The translations under genes and the position numbers were made by a program. A DNA stretch of 64,000 nucleotides from CAUJIW01 sp963205175 (GTDB taxonomy: Bacteria; Pseudomonadota; Alphaproteobacteria; Sphingomonadales; Sphingomonadaceae): the NCBI GenBank assembly GCA_041060555.1, contig JBEUDS010000008.1. One strand, given 5' to 3'. The first letter of the stretch is position 1; each line of letters starts with the position of its first letter. Below the pieces are notes generated by a model. That model saw only the letters and a list, made by a program, of their open reading frames with translations. It ran no database searches and was not told the origin of the DNA. Positions 46,797 to 55,280 of this stretch are shown in pieces.

Positions 46797-47972
46797 GTGC
46801 TCACCGACGCCCAGATCGCCATTATCAAGGCCACGGCGCCCGCCGTCGCCGCGAACGCCACCGCCATCACCGGCACCTTCTACCCGCTGATGTTCAGCCG
46901 CTTCCCCGAAGTGCGGACGGTCTTCAACCAGAGCCACCAGCGCGGCGGCGCCCAGCCGCAGGCACTGGCCAACGCGATCATCGCCTACGCCAGCAACATC
47001 GACAATCTGGCGGTGCTGGGCGAGGCCGTGCGCCGGATCGTCGAGAAGCATGTCTCCCTCAACATCACCGCCGAACAGTACGACATCGTCGGCACCTGTC
47101 TGATGGAGGCCATCGGCACGGTGCTGGGAGATGCCGTCACCCCCGAGGTCGCCGATGCCTGGGGCGCCGCCTACTGGCAGCTGGCGCACATCCTGATCGC
47201 GGCGGAGGAAGCGGAGTATCAGCGCAAGGCGGCGGTGCCCGGGGGCTGGCGCGGCCCGCGCACGGTGCGCGTGGTCCGCAAGCAGCCGGAAAGCGCCGTC
47301 ATCACCTCCTTCTGGCTGGAACCGGTGGACGGCGGCCCGCTGATGGACTTCCAGCCCGGCCAGTACATCGGCCTCAAGCTGGTCATCGACGGCGAGACGC
47401 TGCATCGCAACTACAGCCTGTCGGACTCCCCCAACGGCCGGAGCTATCGCATCTCGGTGAAGCGCGAGCCCGAGGGCCAGGCCTCGGTGTACCTGCATGA
47501 CCGGGTGCAGGAAGGCGACACCTTCGACATCTACCCGCCGGCCGGCGAGTTCACGTTGCAGGAGGGCGCCGATCCGGTGGTGCTGCTGACCGCCGGCGTC
47601 GGCCAGACTCCGGCGCTGTCGATGCTCGACAAGGCGGCGGCCGAGGGCCGGCCAGTGATCTATCTGCACGCCGCGCTCAACGGCAAGGTCCACGCCTTCC
47701 GCGACCGGGTGGACGCCATCGTCGCCCGCGCGCCGCAGGTACGCCGGGCCTATATCTACAGCGAACCGCACGCCGACGACGCCCCCGACCATGTGGGCTT
47801 CGTGACGCCGGACCTGCTGGAGCAGTATCTGCCCGCCAACCGCGCCGCCGATGTCTATTTCCTCGGCCCCAAGCCGTTCATGCGCAGTGTCCGCCAGTCG
47901 CTGCGCGACCTCGGGGTCGCCGACGCACGGGTCCGCTACGAGTTCTTCGGCCCGCTGGAGGCGCTGGACTGA
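46797..47972 (+). CDS. hmp: Flavohemoprotein, nitric oxide dioxygenase
   Basis: 391 residues from GTG 46797 (AAAAGGAGGATACCC upstream). The globin domain (1-140) has the B10 tyrosine in TGTFYPLMF and the proximal histidine in VEKHVSLNI. The FAD-binding domain shows RNYSLSDSPNG (about 203-213), and the NAD domain shows LLTAGVGQTPALSML (about 262-276) and FLGPKPFM. It converts NO and O2 to nitrate with NADPH. Divergent from norR and read from the sigma54 promoter, so NO-inducible expression is very likely. Confidence 0.96.
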   Translation: MLTDAQIAIIKATAPAVAANATAITGTFYPLMFSRFPEVRTVFNQSHQRGGAQPQALANAIIAYASNIDNLAVLGEAVRRIVEKHVSLNITAEQYDIVGTCLMEAIGTVLGDAVTPEVADAWGAAYWQLAHILIAAEEAEYQRKAAVPGGWRGPRTVRVVRKQPESAVITSFWLEPVDGGPLMDFQPGQYIGLKLVIDGETLHRNYSLSDSPNGRSYRISVKREPEGQASVYLHDRVQEGDTFDIYPPAGEFTLQEGADPVVLLTAGVGQTPALSMLDKAAAEGRPVIYLHAALNGKVHAFRDRVDAIVARAPQVRRAYIYSEPHADDAPDHVGFVTPDLLEQYLPANRAADVYFLGPKPFMRSVRQSLRDLGVADARVRYEFFGPLEALD

Positions 47973-48001
47973 TCCGGGCGCGCGCCGCCCCACCCTCGTC
48001 T

Positions 48002-48074
48002 GGCACCCGCACGTCCCTGCGGGCGGGTGCCGGCGGGCGATGCCATGATTTCCTCCATGTACACACGAACATGG
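48002..48074. other. Hairpin and palindrome downstream of hmp
   Basis: The 264-bp gap between hmp and the DUF2892 gene has no coding frame. It holds a GGCACCC/GGGTGCC hairpin (48002-48008 with 48025-48031), without a T-run, and a perfect 6-8-6 inverted repeat CCATGT-N8-ACATGG (48055-48074). The first may slow transcription after hmp; the second could be an operator. Neither assignment is firm. Confidence 0.3.
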
Positions 48075-48236
48075 TGTCGCCGGGCGCCCGGGGCGGGAAA
48101 CCGCTCCGGGCGTTTCCCGTAGTGCCGGGCCGACCCGGCGCACCGCCGCATGACATGGATCAGGCAGGCGCTCGCGCCCCATGTTAGAAGATGCGCATGA
48201 ACCCGCGCACATCCGCGCCGGACAGGAGGACCGACC

Positions 48237-48431
48237 ATGCCCGTCAACGAAGGCAAGCTCGACCGGATGCTGCGCGTCATCGCCGGCCTGGTGCTGATCG
48301 CCCTGGTGTTCGTCGGCCCCAGGACCGCCTGGGGCTGGATCGGCGTGGTGCCGCTGCTCACCGGCCTGGTGGGCTTCTGCCCGCTCTACACGGTACTTGG
48401 CCTCAATACCTGCCCGACGAAGCGCGACTAG
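48237..48431 (+). CDS. DUF2892 (YgaP-like) inner-membrane protein
   Basis: 64 residues from ATG 48237, preceded by AGGAGGACCGACC. It begins MPVNEGKLDRMLRVIAGLVL, the DUF2892 pattern, has two membrane segments (about 11-27 and 33-50) and ends FCPLYTVLGLNTCPTKRD with two cysteines. In YgaP the same membrane domain is attached to a rhodanese; here it stands alone. The function is unknown; related genes often lie near sulfur or nitrosative-stress genes. Confidence 0.88.
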   Translation: MPVNEGKLDRMLRVIAGLVLIALVFVGPRTAWGWIGVVPLLTGLVGFCPLYTVLGLNTCPTKRD

Positions 48432-48537
48432 TCCGGCCCGAACCGTTGCCCTCGGACAGGAAGTGCCGCGGCCGGAGCGTCAGGCTGCCGGCGCCTGGCC
48501 CATGACCAACTCTCGACACGACCGCGCCGAAAATTCT

Positions 48538-48590
48538 TGACGCCTGTTATATTGTGCGCGATTTAATCGCTATCGATATAACAGGCGTCA
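48538..48590. promoter_or_regulatory. Large nested palindrome upstream of the CxxCH lipoprotein gene
   Basis: A perfect 15-bp inverted repeat (TGACGCCTGTTATAT at 48538-48552 and its complement at 48576-48590) encloses 23 bp that themselves contain GCGATT-T-AATCGC. The outer left arm overlaps a TTGACG -35-like hexamer (48537-48542), with TTTAAT at 19 bp as a poor -10. The right arm ends 16 bp before the start codon. It may be a double operator or a leader hairpin. Confidence 0.55.
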
Positions 48591-48606
48591 CAAGATGAGG
48601 TGTCCC

Positions 48607-49224
48607 ATGCAGGCTTTGGCGAGAACCGCGCTCCTGGCCGCCGCCGCCGTCGGCCTTGCCGCGCTCACCGGCTGTTCGCCGCCCACGCCGGCGAAGACGC
48701 CGCCGCAGACCCGTCAGATCACGCAGGCCGACTTTGGCTGCATGCGGGAGCTGATGCCGGTTGGCCGATTCTATGTCGGCAATCTCGCCGGCAATTTGGA
48801 AGAGACGGTCAGGGTCGCCCAATCGGCGACCGGCGGCACCTTTCCGGCGGGGTCGGTGGTGCAGCTCGTCCCGACCGAGGTCATGATCAAGCGCGAGGCC
48901 GGTTTCAGCGCGGCGACGAACGACTGGGAGTTCTTCGAGCTCGATGTCAGCCCCCGGGGGTCGGCGATCCGCCGGCGTGGTCATGTCGATGTCGTCAACC
49001 GCTTCGGTGGCAACTGCCTGGAATGCCACGCCAAGGCCGGGAAGCAGTGGGACATGATCTGCTCGACGGACCACGGCTGCGACCCGATTCCGCTTACCGA
49101 CGACATGATCCGCGCCCTGCAGAAGACCGATCCGCGCTGTCCGCCAGCCACACTGACGGACGCGGAGTCCGAGGCGCTGAACTCGCTGCTTCAGTTTACC
49201 GCCCCGCCCCCTGCCGAACCCTGA
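48607..49224 (+). CDS. Predicted c-type monoheme lipoprotein
   Basis: 205 residues from ATG 48607; the GATGAGG upstream fits (an ATG at 48595 is possible). A lipoprotein signal ends LAALTGC. The mature part shows LVPTEVMIKREAGFSAATND, WEFFELDVSP and NRFGGNCLECHAKAGKQWDM, where CLECH is a CxxCH heme-binding motif; three more cysteines (ICSTDHGCDP, PRCPPA) follow. The arrangement recalls cytochrome P460-like proteins, which act on NO or hydroxylamine, but I cannot assign it firmly. It lies in the norR-hmp neighbourhood and 14 bp before a MAPEG gene. Confidence 0.7.
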   Translation: MQALARTALLAAAAVGLAALTGCSPPTPAKTPPQTRQITQADFGCMRELMPVGRFYVGNLAGNLEETVRVAQSATGGTFPAGSVVQLVPTEVMIKREAGFSAATNDWEFFELDVSPRGSAIRRRGHVDVVNRFGGNCLECHAKAGKQWDMICSTDHGCDPIPLTDDMIRALQKTDPRCPPATLTDAESEALNSLLQFTAPPPAEP

Positions 49225-49238
49225 AGATGGAGCTTCCC

Positions 49239-49658
49239 ATGACGGTTGAAATCCTCGCCGCCCTCGTCGTCATCGCGCTGGGCGTCGTGCAGGTCACCCT
49301 CCAGGCGATCGAGTATCGCCGCGTGCATGGCGTGCCTTACGCAAATTCAGCACAGGACACCCCCTCGCCGGTGGCGGATTCCCCGCTGCTGGGCCGGCTG
49401 ACGCGAGCGCTGCGCAACCTGCACGAAACGCTGCCCTTCTTTCTCGGCGTCGTGATCATCCTCGCCCTGATGCAAGTCAGCACCCCGGGCACCCGCACGG
49501 CCGCGATGACCTTCGCGGCGGCGCGGATCGTCTATCTGCCGCTCTACGCGTTGGGCGTGCCCTACCTGCGGGGTCTGGTCTGGACGATTTCCTTTGGCGC
49601 GCTGATCTCGCTGCTGGTCGCGGCCTTCAGCGCGGCGGACTGGTCGGTGCTCGGGTGA
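49239..49658 (+). CDS. MAPEG-family membrane protein
   Basis: 139 residues from ATG 49239 (GGAG six bases upstream). Four hydrophobic segments (about 3-22, 66-83, 89-107, 113-133) with the central LHETLPFFLGVVII and RIVYLPLYALGVPYLRGLVW match the bacterial MAPEG pattern. MAPEG proteins include glutathione-dependent transferases and peroxidases of the membrane; the activity here is unknown. It starts 14 bp after the heme lipoprotein gene and is probably co-transcribed. Confidence 0.85.
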   Translation: MTVEILAALVVIALGVVQVTLQAIEYRRVHGVPYANSAQDTPSPVADSPLLGRLTRALRNLHETLPFFLGVVIILALMQVSTPGTRTAAMTFAAARIVYLPLYALGVPYLRGLVWTISFGALISLLVAAFSAADWSVLG

Positions 49659-49663
49659 ATGCC

Positions 49664-49682
49664 GGCCGGGCCTGACCCGGCC
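49664..49682. terminator. Hairpin between convergent MAPEG and htpG genes
   Basis: GGCCGGG-CCTGA-CCCGGCC is a perfect 7-bp stem 5 bp after the MAPEG stop and 17 bp from the htpG stop. Neither strand has a T-run after it, so it is at best a weak terminator or a 3'-end stabiliser. Confidence 0.4.
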
Positions 49683-49699
49683 GTCACGCCACCACCGGC

Positions 49700-51586
49700 T
49701 CAGGCGAGACCGCGCGACAGCAGCTCGGCCAGCCGGCTGGCAAAGCCCGCCGGGTCGGGCAGCGGCTCGCCCTCCAGAATGCGCGCCTGATCGAGCAGCA
49801 GCTGGCTGGCCAAGGCGATGCTGTCGTAGCTGCCGTCCTCGCCCGCGCGGGCGGCGAGCCGGCGCACCAGCGCGTGGCGCGGATTGAGTTCGAGCACGCG
49901 CGGCGCCACCGCGTTCAGCCGGTCGTGCGCCTTCAGCATACGCGCCAGCCGCAGGTCCATGTCGCCCTCGTCGGCGACCAGGCAGGCGGGGCTGGCCACC
50001 AGCCGGTCGGAGGCGCGGATGTCCTTCACTGCCTCGCCCAGCACCCCCTTCATCACCTCGACCAGCCGCGCCAGATCGACCTCCGGCACCGCCTCGCCCT
50101 CCGCCGGCGCCTCCCCGAGATCCTTCAGCCTGGCATCGGCCCTGGTCACCGACTGGAACGGCTTGCCATCGAATTCGTGGATGGCACCCAGCCAGAAATC
50201 GTCGATCGGGTCGGTGAGCAGCAGCACCTCGACGCCGCGCGCCTTGTAGCCTTCCAGCTGCGGGCTGTGCGCGCCGCCATCGTCGGCGGTGAGGTAGTAG
50301 ATCGCGTCCTGGCCGTCCTTCATCCGCCCCGCATAGTCGGCGAGAGTGGTCCAGCCCTCGACCCCGGTGGACTTGAAGCGGGCAAGCTTCAGCAGCTCGT
50401 CGCGCCGCTCGAAATCCTCGTACAGGCCTTCCTTCAGCACCCGGCCGAAAGTCTCCCAGATTTTCAGGTAGCTCTCGGGCTCCTTGTCGGCCAGCCGGGC
50501 GTAGTCGGCGAGCACCTTGCCGGTGATCGCCTTCTTCATGGCCGCCAGCACCGGATTGTGCTGCAGCATCTCACGGGAGATGTTGAGCGCCAGATCCTGG
50601 GCATCGACGACGCCGCGCAGGAAGCGCAGCCAGGGCGGCAGCAAGCTGTCGCACTCGTCGGTGATGAACACCCGGCGAACGTAGAGCTTCACCTTCGACT
50701 TGCGCTCGGGCTCGTAGAGGTCGAACGGCGGGGTGGACGGCGTGAACAGCAGGCAGGTGTAGTCGAGCTTGCCTTCGGCCTTGAAATGCAGCGTGCGCGC
50801 CGGCGCGTCGAACTGGCCGCCGACATGGCGATAGAATTCGGCGTAGTCCTTGTCCTCGATCTCCGATTTCGGCCGCGTCCACAGCGCCTGGGCGGCGTTG
50901 ACCGCCTCCGGCACCTCCGCGCCCAGCGCCAGCTTCACCGGCACCGCGATGTGGTCGGAATAGGTGCGCACGATGGATTGCAGGCGGTACTTCTCCAGGA
51001 ACTCGCCCGCGTCCTCCTTCATGTGCAGCGTGATGGTGGTGCCGGCGGCCTCGCGGTGGGCGGGTTCGAGGGTGAAGCTGCCCAGCCCGTCGGACACCCA
51101 CTCCCACGCCTCGTCCGCACCGGCGCGGCGGCTGACCACCGTCACCTTGTCGGCGACCATGAAGGCGGAATAGAAGCCGACGCCGAACTGGCCGATCAGC
51201 TCCGGCGCGCTGTGCCTGGTCTCGGCGGTCTTCATCGCTTCCATGAAGCGGGCGGTGCCGGAGCGCGCGATGGTGCCCAGATTGTCGATCATCTCCTGGC
51301 GGGTCATGCCGATGCCGGAATCGGCAAGCGTCAGCGTTTTCGCCTGCGGATCGACGGTGATGGCGATCTCCAGCGGCGTGTCGCCCAGCAGGCTGGCGTC
51401 GGTCAGCGCCTCGTAGCGGCGCCGGTCGCAGGCGTCGGCGGCATTGGAAATCAGCTCGCGCAGGAAAATCTCGCGCTCGGAATAGACCGAGTGCGTCATC
51501 ATGTGCAGCAGCTTGGCGACCTCGGCCTGAAAACCGAAGGTCTCGGGCGTCTGGGTGGCGTCGCGGTCAGCCATGGCGGTCATCAT
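49700..51586 (-). CDS. htpG: Molecular chaperone HtpG (Hsp90)
   Basis: 628 residues (ATG 51586, behind AGGGG; an ATG four codons later is possible). The GHKL ATPase domain has FLRELISNAADACDRRRYEA (about 42-61), DSGIGMTRQEMIDNLGTIARSGT (about 89-111) and GQFGVGFYSAFMVAD. The middle domain shows KSKVKLYVRRVFITDECDSLLPPWLRF and ISREMLQ. It assists late folding of client proteins. It follows the DUF4340 gene by 72 bp on the same strand; no clear heat-shock promoter is visible in that gap. Confidence 0.96.
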   Translation of the reverse strand: MMTAMADRDATQTPETFGFQAEVAKLLHMMTHSVYSEREIFLRELISNAADACDRRRYEALTDASLLGDTPLEIAITVDPQAKTLTLADSGIGMTRQEMIDNLGTIARSGTARFMEAMKTAETRHSAPELIGQFGVGFYSAFMVADKVTVVSRRAGADEAWEWVSDGLGSFTLEPAHREAAGTTITLHMKEDAGEFLEKYRLQSIVRTYSDHIAVPVKLALGAEVPEAVNAAQALWTRPKSEIEDKDYAEFYRHVGGQFDAPARTLHFKAEGKLDYTCLLFTPSTPPFDLYEPERKSKVKLYVRRVFITDECDSLLPPWLRFLRGVVDAQDLALNISREMLQHNPVLAAMKKAITGKVLADYARLADKEPESYLKIWETFGRVLKEGLYEDFERRDELLKLARFKSTGVEGWTTLADYAGRMKDGQDAIYYLTADDGGAHSPQLEGYKARGVEVLLLTDPIDDFWLGAIHEFDGKPFQSVTRADARLKDLGEAPAEGEAVPEVDLARLVEVMKGVLGEAVKDIRASDRLVASPACLVADEGDMDLRLARMLKAHDRLNAVAPRVLELNPRHALVRRLAARAGEDGSYDSIALASQLLLDQARILEGEPLPDPAGFASRLAELLSRGLA

Positions 51587-51658
51587 CCCCTGATCGTTAC
51601 CGGTTCCTGACGCCGGATTTAGGGATGGCGAGCCGGAAACGGAAGAGGGGTCACGTGC

Positions 51659-52657
51659 TCAGTCGCGCAGCAGCGCCATCCCGCGACGGTTGAGCACGGC
51701 AGCCTGGGCGGCCGGCAGCGTGAAGGCATAGGCGCGCAGGTCGTTGATGGCGTGGGCCTCGGCCTCGCCCCTGGTCTTGGCCTCCGCCGCGAGGCCCAGT
51801 GGCGCCACGAAGTGGGCATTGATGCGCACCTGCGACACCGCGCCGGCCGGCTTCGCCAGCAGCGTCACCACCAGTCCATCGAAGGTCTCGACGAAAATCA
51901 TGCTGGCGCCCGGCCAGCTGATGTCCCTGGCGGAGGCAAGCCCGGTGAACGACAGGTCGCCATAGACACGGGCCGACTGCTCGATTGCCGCCGGGTTGGC
52001 GCGGGCCGCGTCACCACTGGTGAGCTGGAACGGCTGACCGGCGAGACCGCGCGCGAAGGCGGCGATGTCGCCGTCGGCATGGAGCACCCGCACCGACTTG
52101 ATACGCTCGGGCGCGATCGCCGGTAGCCTCAGCGTGGTCCAGCGGGCAGCCTCCAGCGCCAGTGCCGGCAAGCCGCTGGCGATCACCGGGGCCGACGCCC
52201 CCTCCACCCGCGCATAGACCTGATCGTCGCCGGCGGGCTTGCCAATGGTCAGCGCCGCCAGCATCTTGCCGCCGGCATCCCGCACCGTCACCTGCACCCC
52301 TGCATCCAGACCGGACGTCATCGCCGGCAGATCCTTCGGCTGCGCGGCCACGATGCCGGCGCTCGCCACGGCATCGAGCACCTGGTCCACCATCTCCGCA
52401 CGCGCCGGCGCGTTGCCGGCACTGGCCAGCACCCAGCTGCCGTCCTTCGTGCGAGCCAGCTCAACCGCACCGGGCGGACCGGCGATGCGCAGCCGCGCCA
52501 CTGCCGGCACCTGTTCATCGAAACCCGGCAGCAGGGCGTCATTCCCGCTGAAGGCACCCCGGCCCAGCAGCATCATGGCCAGCACCAGTGCCGCCGCCAG
52601 CGTCACGCCGAGCATGATCCAGCGTTTGGCCTGCGGCGTCAGTGCCATCATTGTCAT
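51659..52657 (-). CDS. DUF4340 membrane-anchored protein of a GldG-type ABC system
   Basis: 332 residues from ATG 52657, overlapping the GldG-like stop by four bases (ATGA). One N-terminal membrane segment (about 12-31) is followed by a periplasmic beta-rich region with repeating DUF4340 pattern (VARLRIAGPPGAVELARTKD and VLASAGNAPARAEMVDQVLD). Such proteins accompany ABC-2 exporters with GldG-like partners in several phyla; the role is unknown. Last gene of the four-gene operon. Confidence 0.85.
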   Translation of the reverse strand: MTMMALTPQAKRWIMLGVTLAAALVLAMMLLGRGAFSGNDALLPGFDEQVPAVARLRIAGPPGAVELARTKDGSWVLASAGNAPARAEMVDQVLDAVASAGIVAAQPKDLPAMTSGLDAGVQVTVRDAGGKMLAALTIGKPAGDDQVYARVEGASAPVIASGLPALALEAARWTTLRLPAIAPERIKSVRVLHADGDIAAFARGLAGQPFQLTSGDAARANPAAIEQSARVYGDLSFTGLASARDISWPGASMIFVETFDGLVVTLLAKPAGAVSQVRINAHFVAPLGLAAEAKTRGEAEAHAINDLRAYAFTLPAAQAAVLNRRGMALLRD

Positions 52658-54531
52658 CCCCTTGCCTTCGCCCGCCGCCAGCGACGCCATAGCGCGCCGA
52701 CAGCAGCCACCATCACGACCACAACCGGCATGAAGGCGATGTTGGCGCCCGCCAGCAAGGTCTCCAGTCCTTCGACTTCGGCCCGCAGATCGCGCTGGAC
52801 CGCCCGGAGGTCGCGGCGCGTCTGCACCATCAGGTCACGCACCCGGGCGAGTTCGGCTTCCTGCGACTCACCCTGGGCCTCCAGCGTCCGCAGCCGCTGC
52901 TCCGAGTCCCGCAGCGCCTGCTCCAGGTCGGCCTGGCGATCGAGGAACCGGCGCTCGGCCCGCTGGCGCAGTTGCTCCATCACCACGAACGGCCGGGTCG
53001 CCACCCCGCGCGAGCGCAGCGACACCAGCGTATCGGCGCCCAGCAGCGTATCGGCCACGTTGAGCACGAACGCACCGTTGTCGGCGAACGGCGTGAACAC
53101 CCGCTGGCCCAGCAGCATCTGCGGCTGGGCCCACATCTGGTCTTCCAGCAGATCAGTGTCGGCGACCACCACCACGGCGGTCGGCGCTGACCGCGCATCA
53201 ACGCCGCCCGCGACCGGAAAGGCCGATGGCAGCCGGCCGGTCAGCCGGGCCGCCAGCACATAGGTATCGCCCGAGGCGCGGAAGCTACGGATCAGCCCCA
53301 CCGGGTCCGGCCCGGCGGCCAGCCGCTCCACCGGCACCAGCTGGGCGGCATTCGAGGACGTGATGAGCGGCGTCGCCGTCACGCCGGCCGGCGGCTTCAG
53401 CCGCAACTGGCCGGCCGCCGCGACATTGAGCTGGCGCAGGCTGGCGGTGGCGACGTCGTGCGCGTTCATCGCCTCGCGCGGCAGCGCCAGCCAGGGCAGA
53501 TAGGTGACCAGGGTCGGCGCCCCGCCGGCATCGGCACCCATGTCCACCCGCTGCGCGAAACGGCCGTCAGCCACCACATGGCGATCGTCCAGGTCGACAC
53601 CCCAGGCCGCCAGCAGCGGCCGCAGGTCGGAGCGCGAGGCCACCATGCCCGGCTGGTCGCCAAGGCCCAGCCCCTGATCGGGTCCGCCGCCGGTCGCCCG
53701 GCCGATCTCCGACAGCGGATCGACAAGGGCCAGCAGACGCCCGCCCGCCATCACGAAGGCATCGACAGCACGCAGCTGCGCTTCGGTCAGCCGCGGCGGA
53801 TGAGCAAGCACCAGAAGACGGGTGCCTTCGGGAATGACGGCGCTCTCGGGATCCATCAGCCGCACGTCGAACGACTGCCGCAACTGATCGTAGATGACGT
53901 AGGGCGCCGACTGTCCCTGCATCATCGCCACCGGTCCGCCATGGCCGAAGGCGAGCGGCAGCGACGACAGCACGGCGACGCGGGGCAGCTCGGGCGTGGT
54001 CAGCCGCTGGATCAGCCGCGCCAGGTCATACTCCAGCTGCGGCTCGCGGTCCGGCGCCAGGAACGGGATCACCTCGCGCGCGGCCGGCCGCCCCGCCGAG
54101 GCCGGGCGCTCGCCCACCAGGCCGAGATAAACGGACGTGCCGTTGCCCAGGTCCACCCCGCGCAGACCGGCGGCCACCGCCGCATCCTCGGTCGCGGAGA
54201 AGGCCTCGGGGTCGACGCGCTTCACCCGCAGCTTGCCGTCGGACGCGCGGACGAACGCCTCCAGCAGATCGGCGACGCGTCGGCCGTACAGGTTGATCTG
54301 CGGCGCCGCCGCCGTCTCCTGTTCGGAGAAATACAATGTCAGTTTGACCGAGGCGGGCAATGCCGCCAGCAGCCGGACCGCGCCGGGGCTCAGCGTGTAC
54401 AGGCGGTCCTCGGTGAGATCGAGACGGGCGCGGCCCGTCAGCAGATTGCTCGCAATGACCGCCAGAACGAACAGCAGCGCCAGCACCAGCAGCGCCAGCG
54501 GCCCCCGGGGCAACAGGCGACGGCTCATCAC
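52654..54531 (-). CDS. GldG-family ABC transporter auxiliary protein
   Basis: 625 residues. An N-terminal membrane segment (about 12-30) leads into TGRARLDLTEDRLYTLSPGA, the signature start of GldG/ABC_transp_aux proteins. A large periplasmic domain follows (about 45-510), then a coiled coil (about 520-595, RQRAERRFLDRQADLEQALR and QTRRDLRAVQRDLRAEVEGL) and a C-terminal membrane segment (about 598-615). It acts with the adjacent permease and ATPase; in Bacteroidetes relatives belong to gliding-associated transporters. It overlaps both neighbours by four bases. Confidence 0.88.
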   Translation of the reverse strand: MMSRRLLPRGPLALLVLALLFVLAVIASNLLTGRARLDLTEDRLYTLSPGAVRLLAALPASVKLTLYFSEQETAAAPQINLYGRRVADLLEAFVRASDGKLRVKRVDPEAFSATEDAAVAAGLRGVDLGNGTSVYLGLVGERPASAGRPAAREVIPFLAPDREPQLEYDLARLIQRLTTPELPRVAVLSSLPLAFGHGGPVAMMQGQSAPYVIYDQLRQSFDVRLMDPESAVIPEGTRLLVLAHPPRLTEAQLRAVDAFVMAGGRLLALVDPLSEIGRATGGGPDQGLGLGDQPGMVASRSDLRPLLAAWGVDLDDRHVVADGRFAQRVDMGADAGGAPTLVTYLPWLALPREAMNAHDVATASLRQLNVAAAGQLRLKPPAGVTATPLITSSNAAQLVPVERLAAGPDPVGLIRSFRASGDTYVLAARLTGRLPSAFPVAGGVDARSAPTAVVVVADTDLLEDQMWAQPQMLLGQRVFTPFADNGAFVLNVADTLLGADTLVSLRSRGVATRPFVVMEQLRQRAERRFLDRQADLEQALRDSEQRLRTLEAQGESQEAELARVRDLMVQTRRDLRAVQRDLRAEVEGLETLLAGANIAFMPVVVVMVAAVGALWRRWRRAKARG

Positions 54532-55280
54532 GCGCCCTCCCGCTTCAGGTCAACCACCACCACCGTGGCCACCAGCCAGACGATGATCAGCGCCAGGAAG
54601 TAAAGCAGATCGCCAAGATCCAGCACGCCCCGGGTGATGGCGCTGAAATGGGTCAGGAAACTGAGCGAGGTGATAAATCCGATGAGTGAAGACGGCGCCC
54701 AGCCCTGCAGGAAATCCGTCACCATCGGCAGCCCGGCGACGAGAAACAGGAAGCACAGCATCACGCTGGCGACAAAGGCGCTGGTCTGGCTGCGGGTGGT
54801 GGCTGACAGGCAGCCACTGATGGCAAGATAACCGCCCGCCATCAGCCATGACGCCAGGTAGGACGCGACAATCACGCCATTGTCAGGCCGGCCCAGCAGA
54901 TTGACGGTCAGCCACAACGGCCAGGTCAGCAACAGCGCGACGCCCACGAAAGCCCAGGCGGCGAGGAACTTGCCCAGCGTCGCCCCGGCCGTGGAAACCG
55001 GCAGGGTCAGCAGCAGTTCCATGGTGCCGGAGCGGCGCTCCTCCGCCCAGAGCCGCATGGCCAGAGCCGGCGCCAGCAGCAGGAACAGCCAGGGATGGAA
55101 CTGGAAGAAGGACTCAAGGTCCGCCCGTCCCCGGCCGAAAAAATCGCCGACGTAGAAAGCGAACACGTTGGATGCGACCAGAAACACCACCAGGAAAACG
55201 GTGGCGAGCGGAGTCGCGAAATAGCCGGTGAACTCCCGCGCGAACACCGCCCGCCAGCCTGTCAGCAGCCCGCCCGTCAC
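54528..55280 (-). CDS. ABC-2 type permease, GldF-like
   Basis: 250 residues with six hydrophobic segments. It opens with WRAVFAREFTGYFATPLATVFL and has LWAEERRSGTMELLLTLPVS (about 91-110), the ABC-2 family signature. It would form the membrane channel of the exporter with the ATPase encoded immediately upstream (4-bp overlap) and the GldG-like protein downstream. Confidence 0.92.
   Translation of the reverse strand: MTGGLLTGWRAVFAREFTGYFATPLATVFLVVFLVASNVFAFYVGDFFGRGRADLESFFQFHPWLFLLLAPALAMRLWAEERRSGTMELLLTLPVSTAGATLGKFLAAWAFVGVALLLTWPLWLTVNLLGRPDNGVIVASYLASWLMAGGYLAISGCLSATTRSQTSAFVASVMLCFLFLVAGLPMVTDFLQGWAPSSLIGFITSLSFLTHFSAITRGVLDLGDLLYFLALIIVWLVATVVVVDLKREGA

Noticed and set aside
48538..48590. 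The nested palindrome as a transposon end or MITE.
   Set aside because: No target-site duplication, transposase or second copy is visible in the window; regulatory function is the simpler reading.
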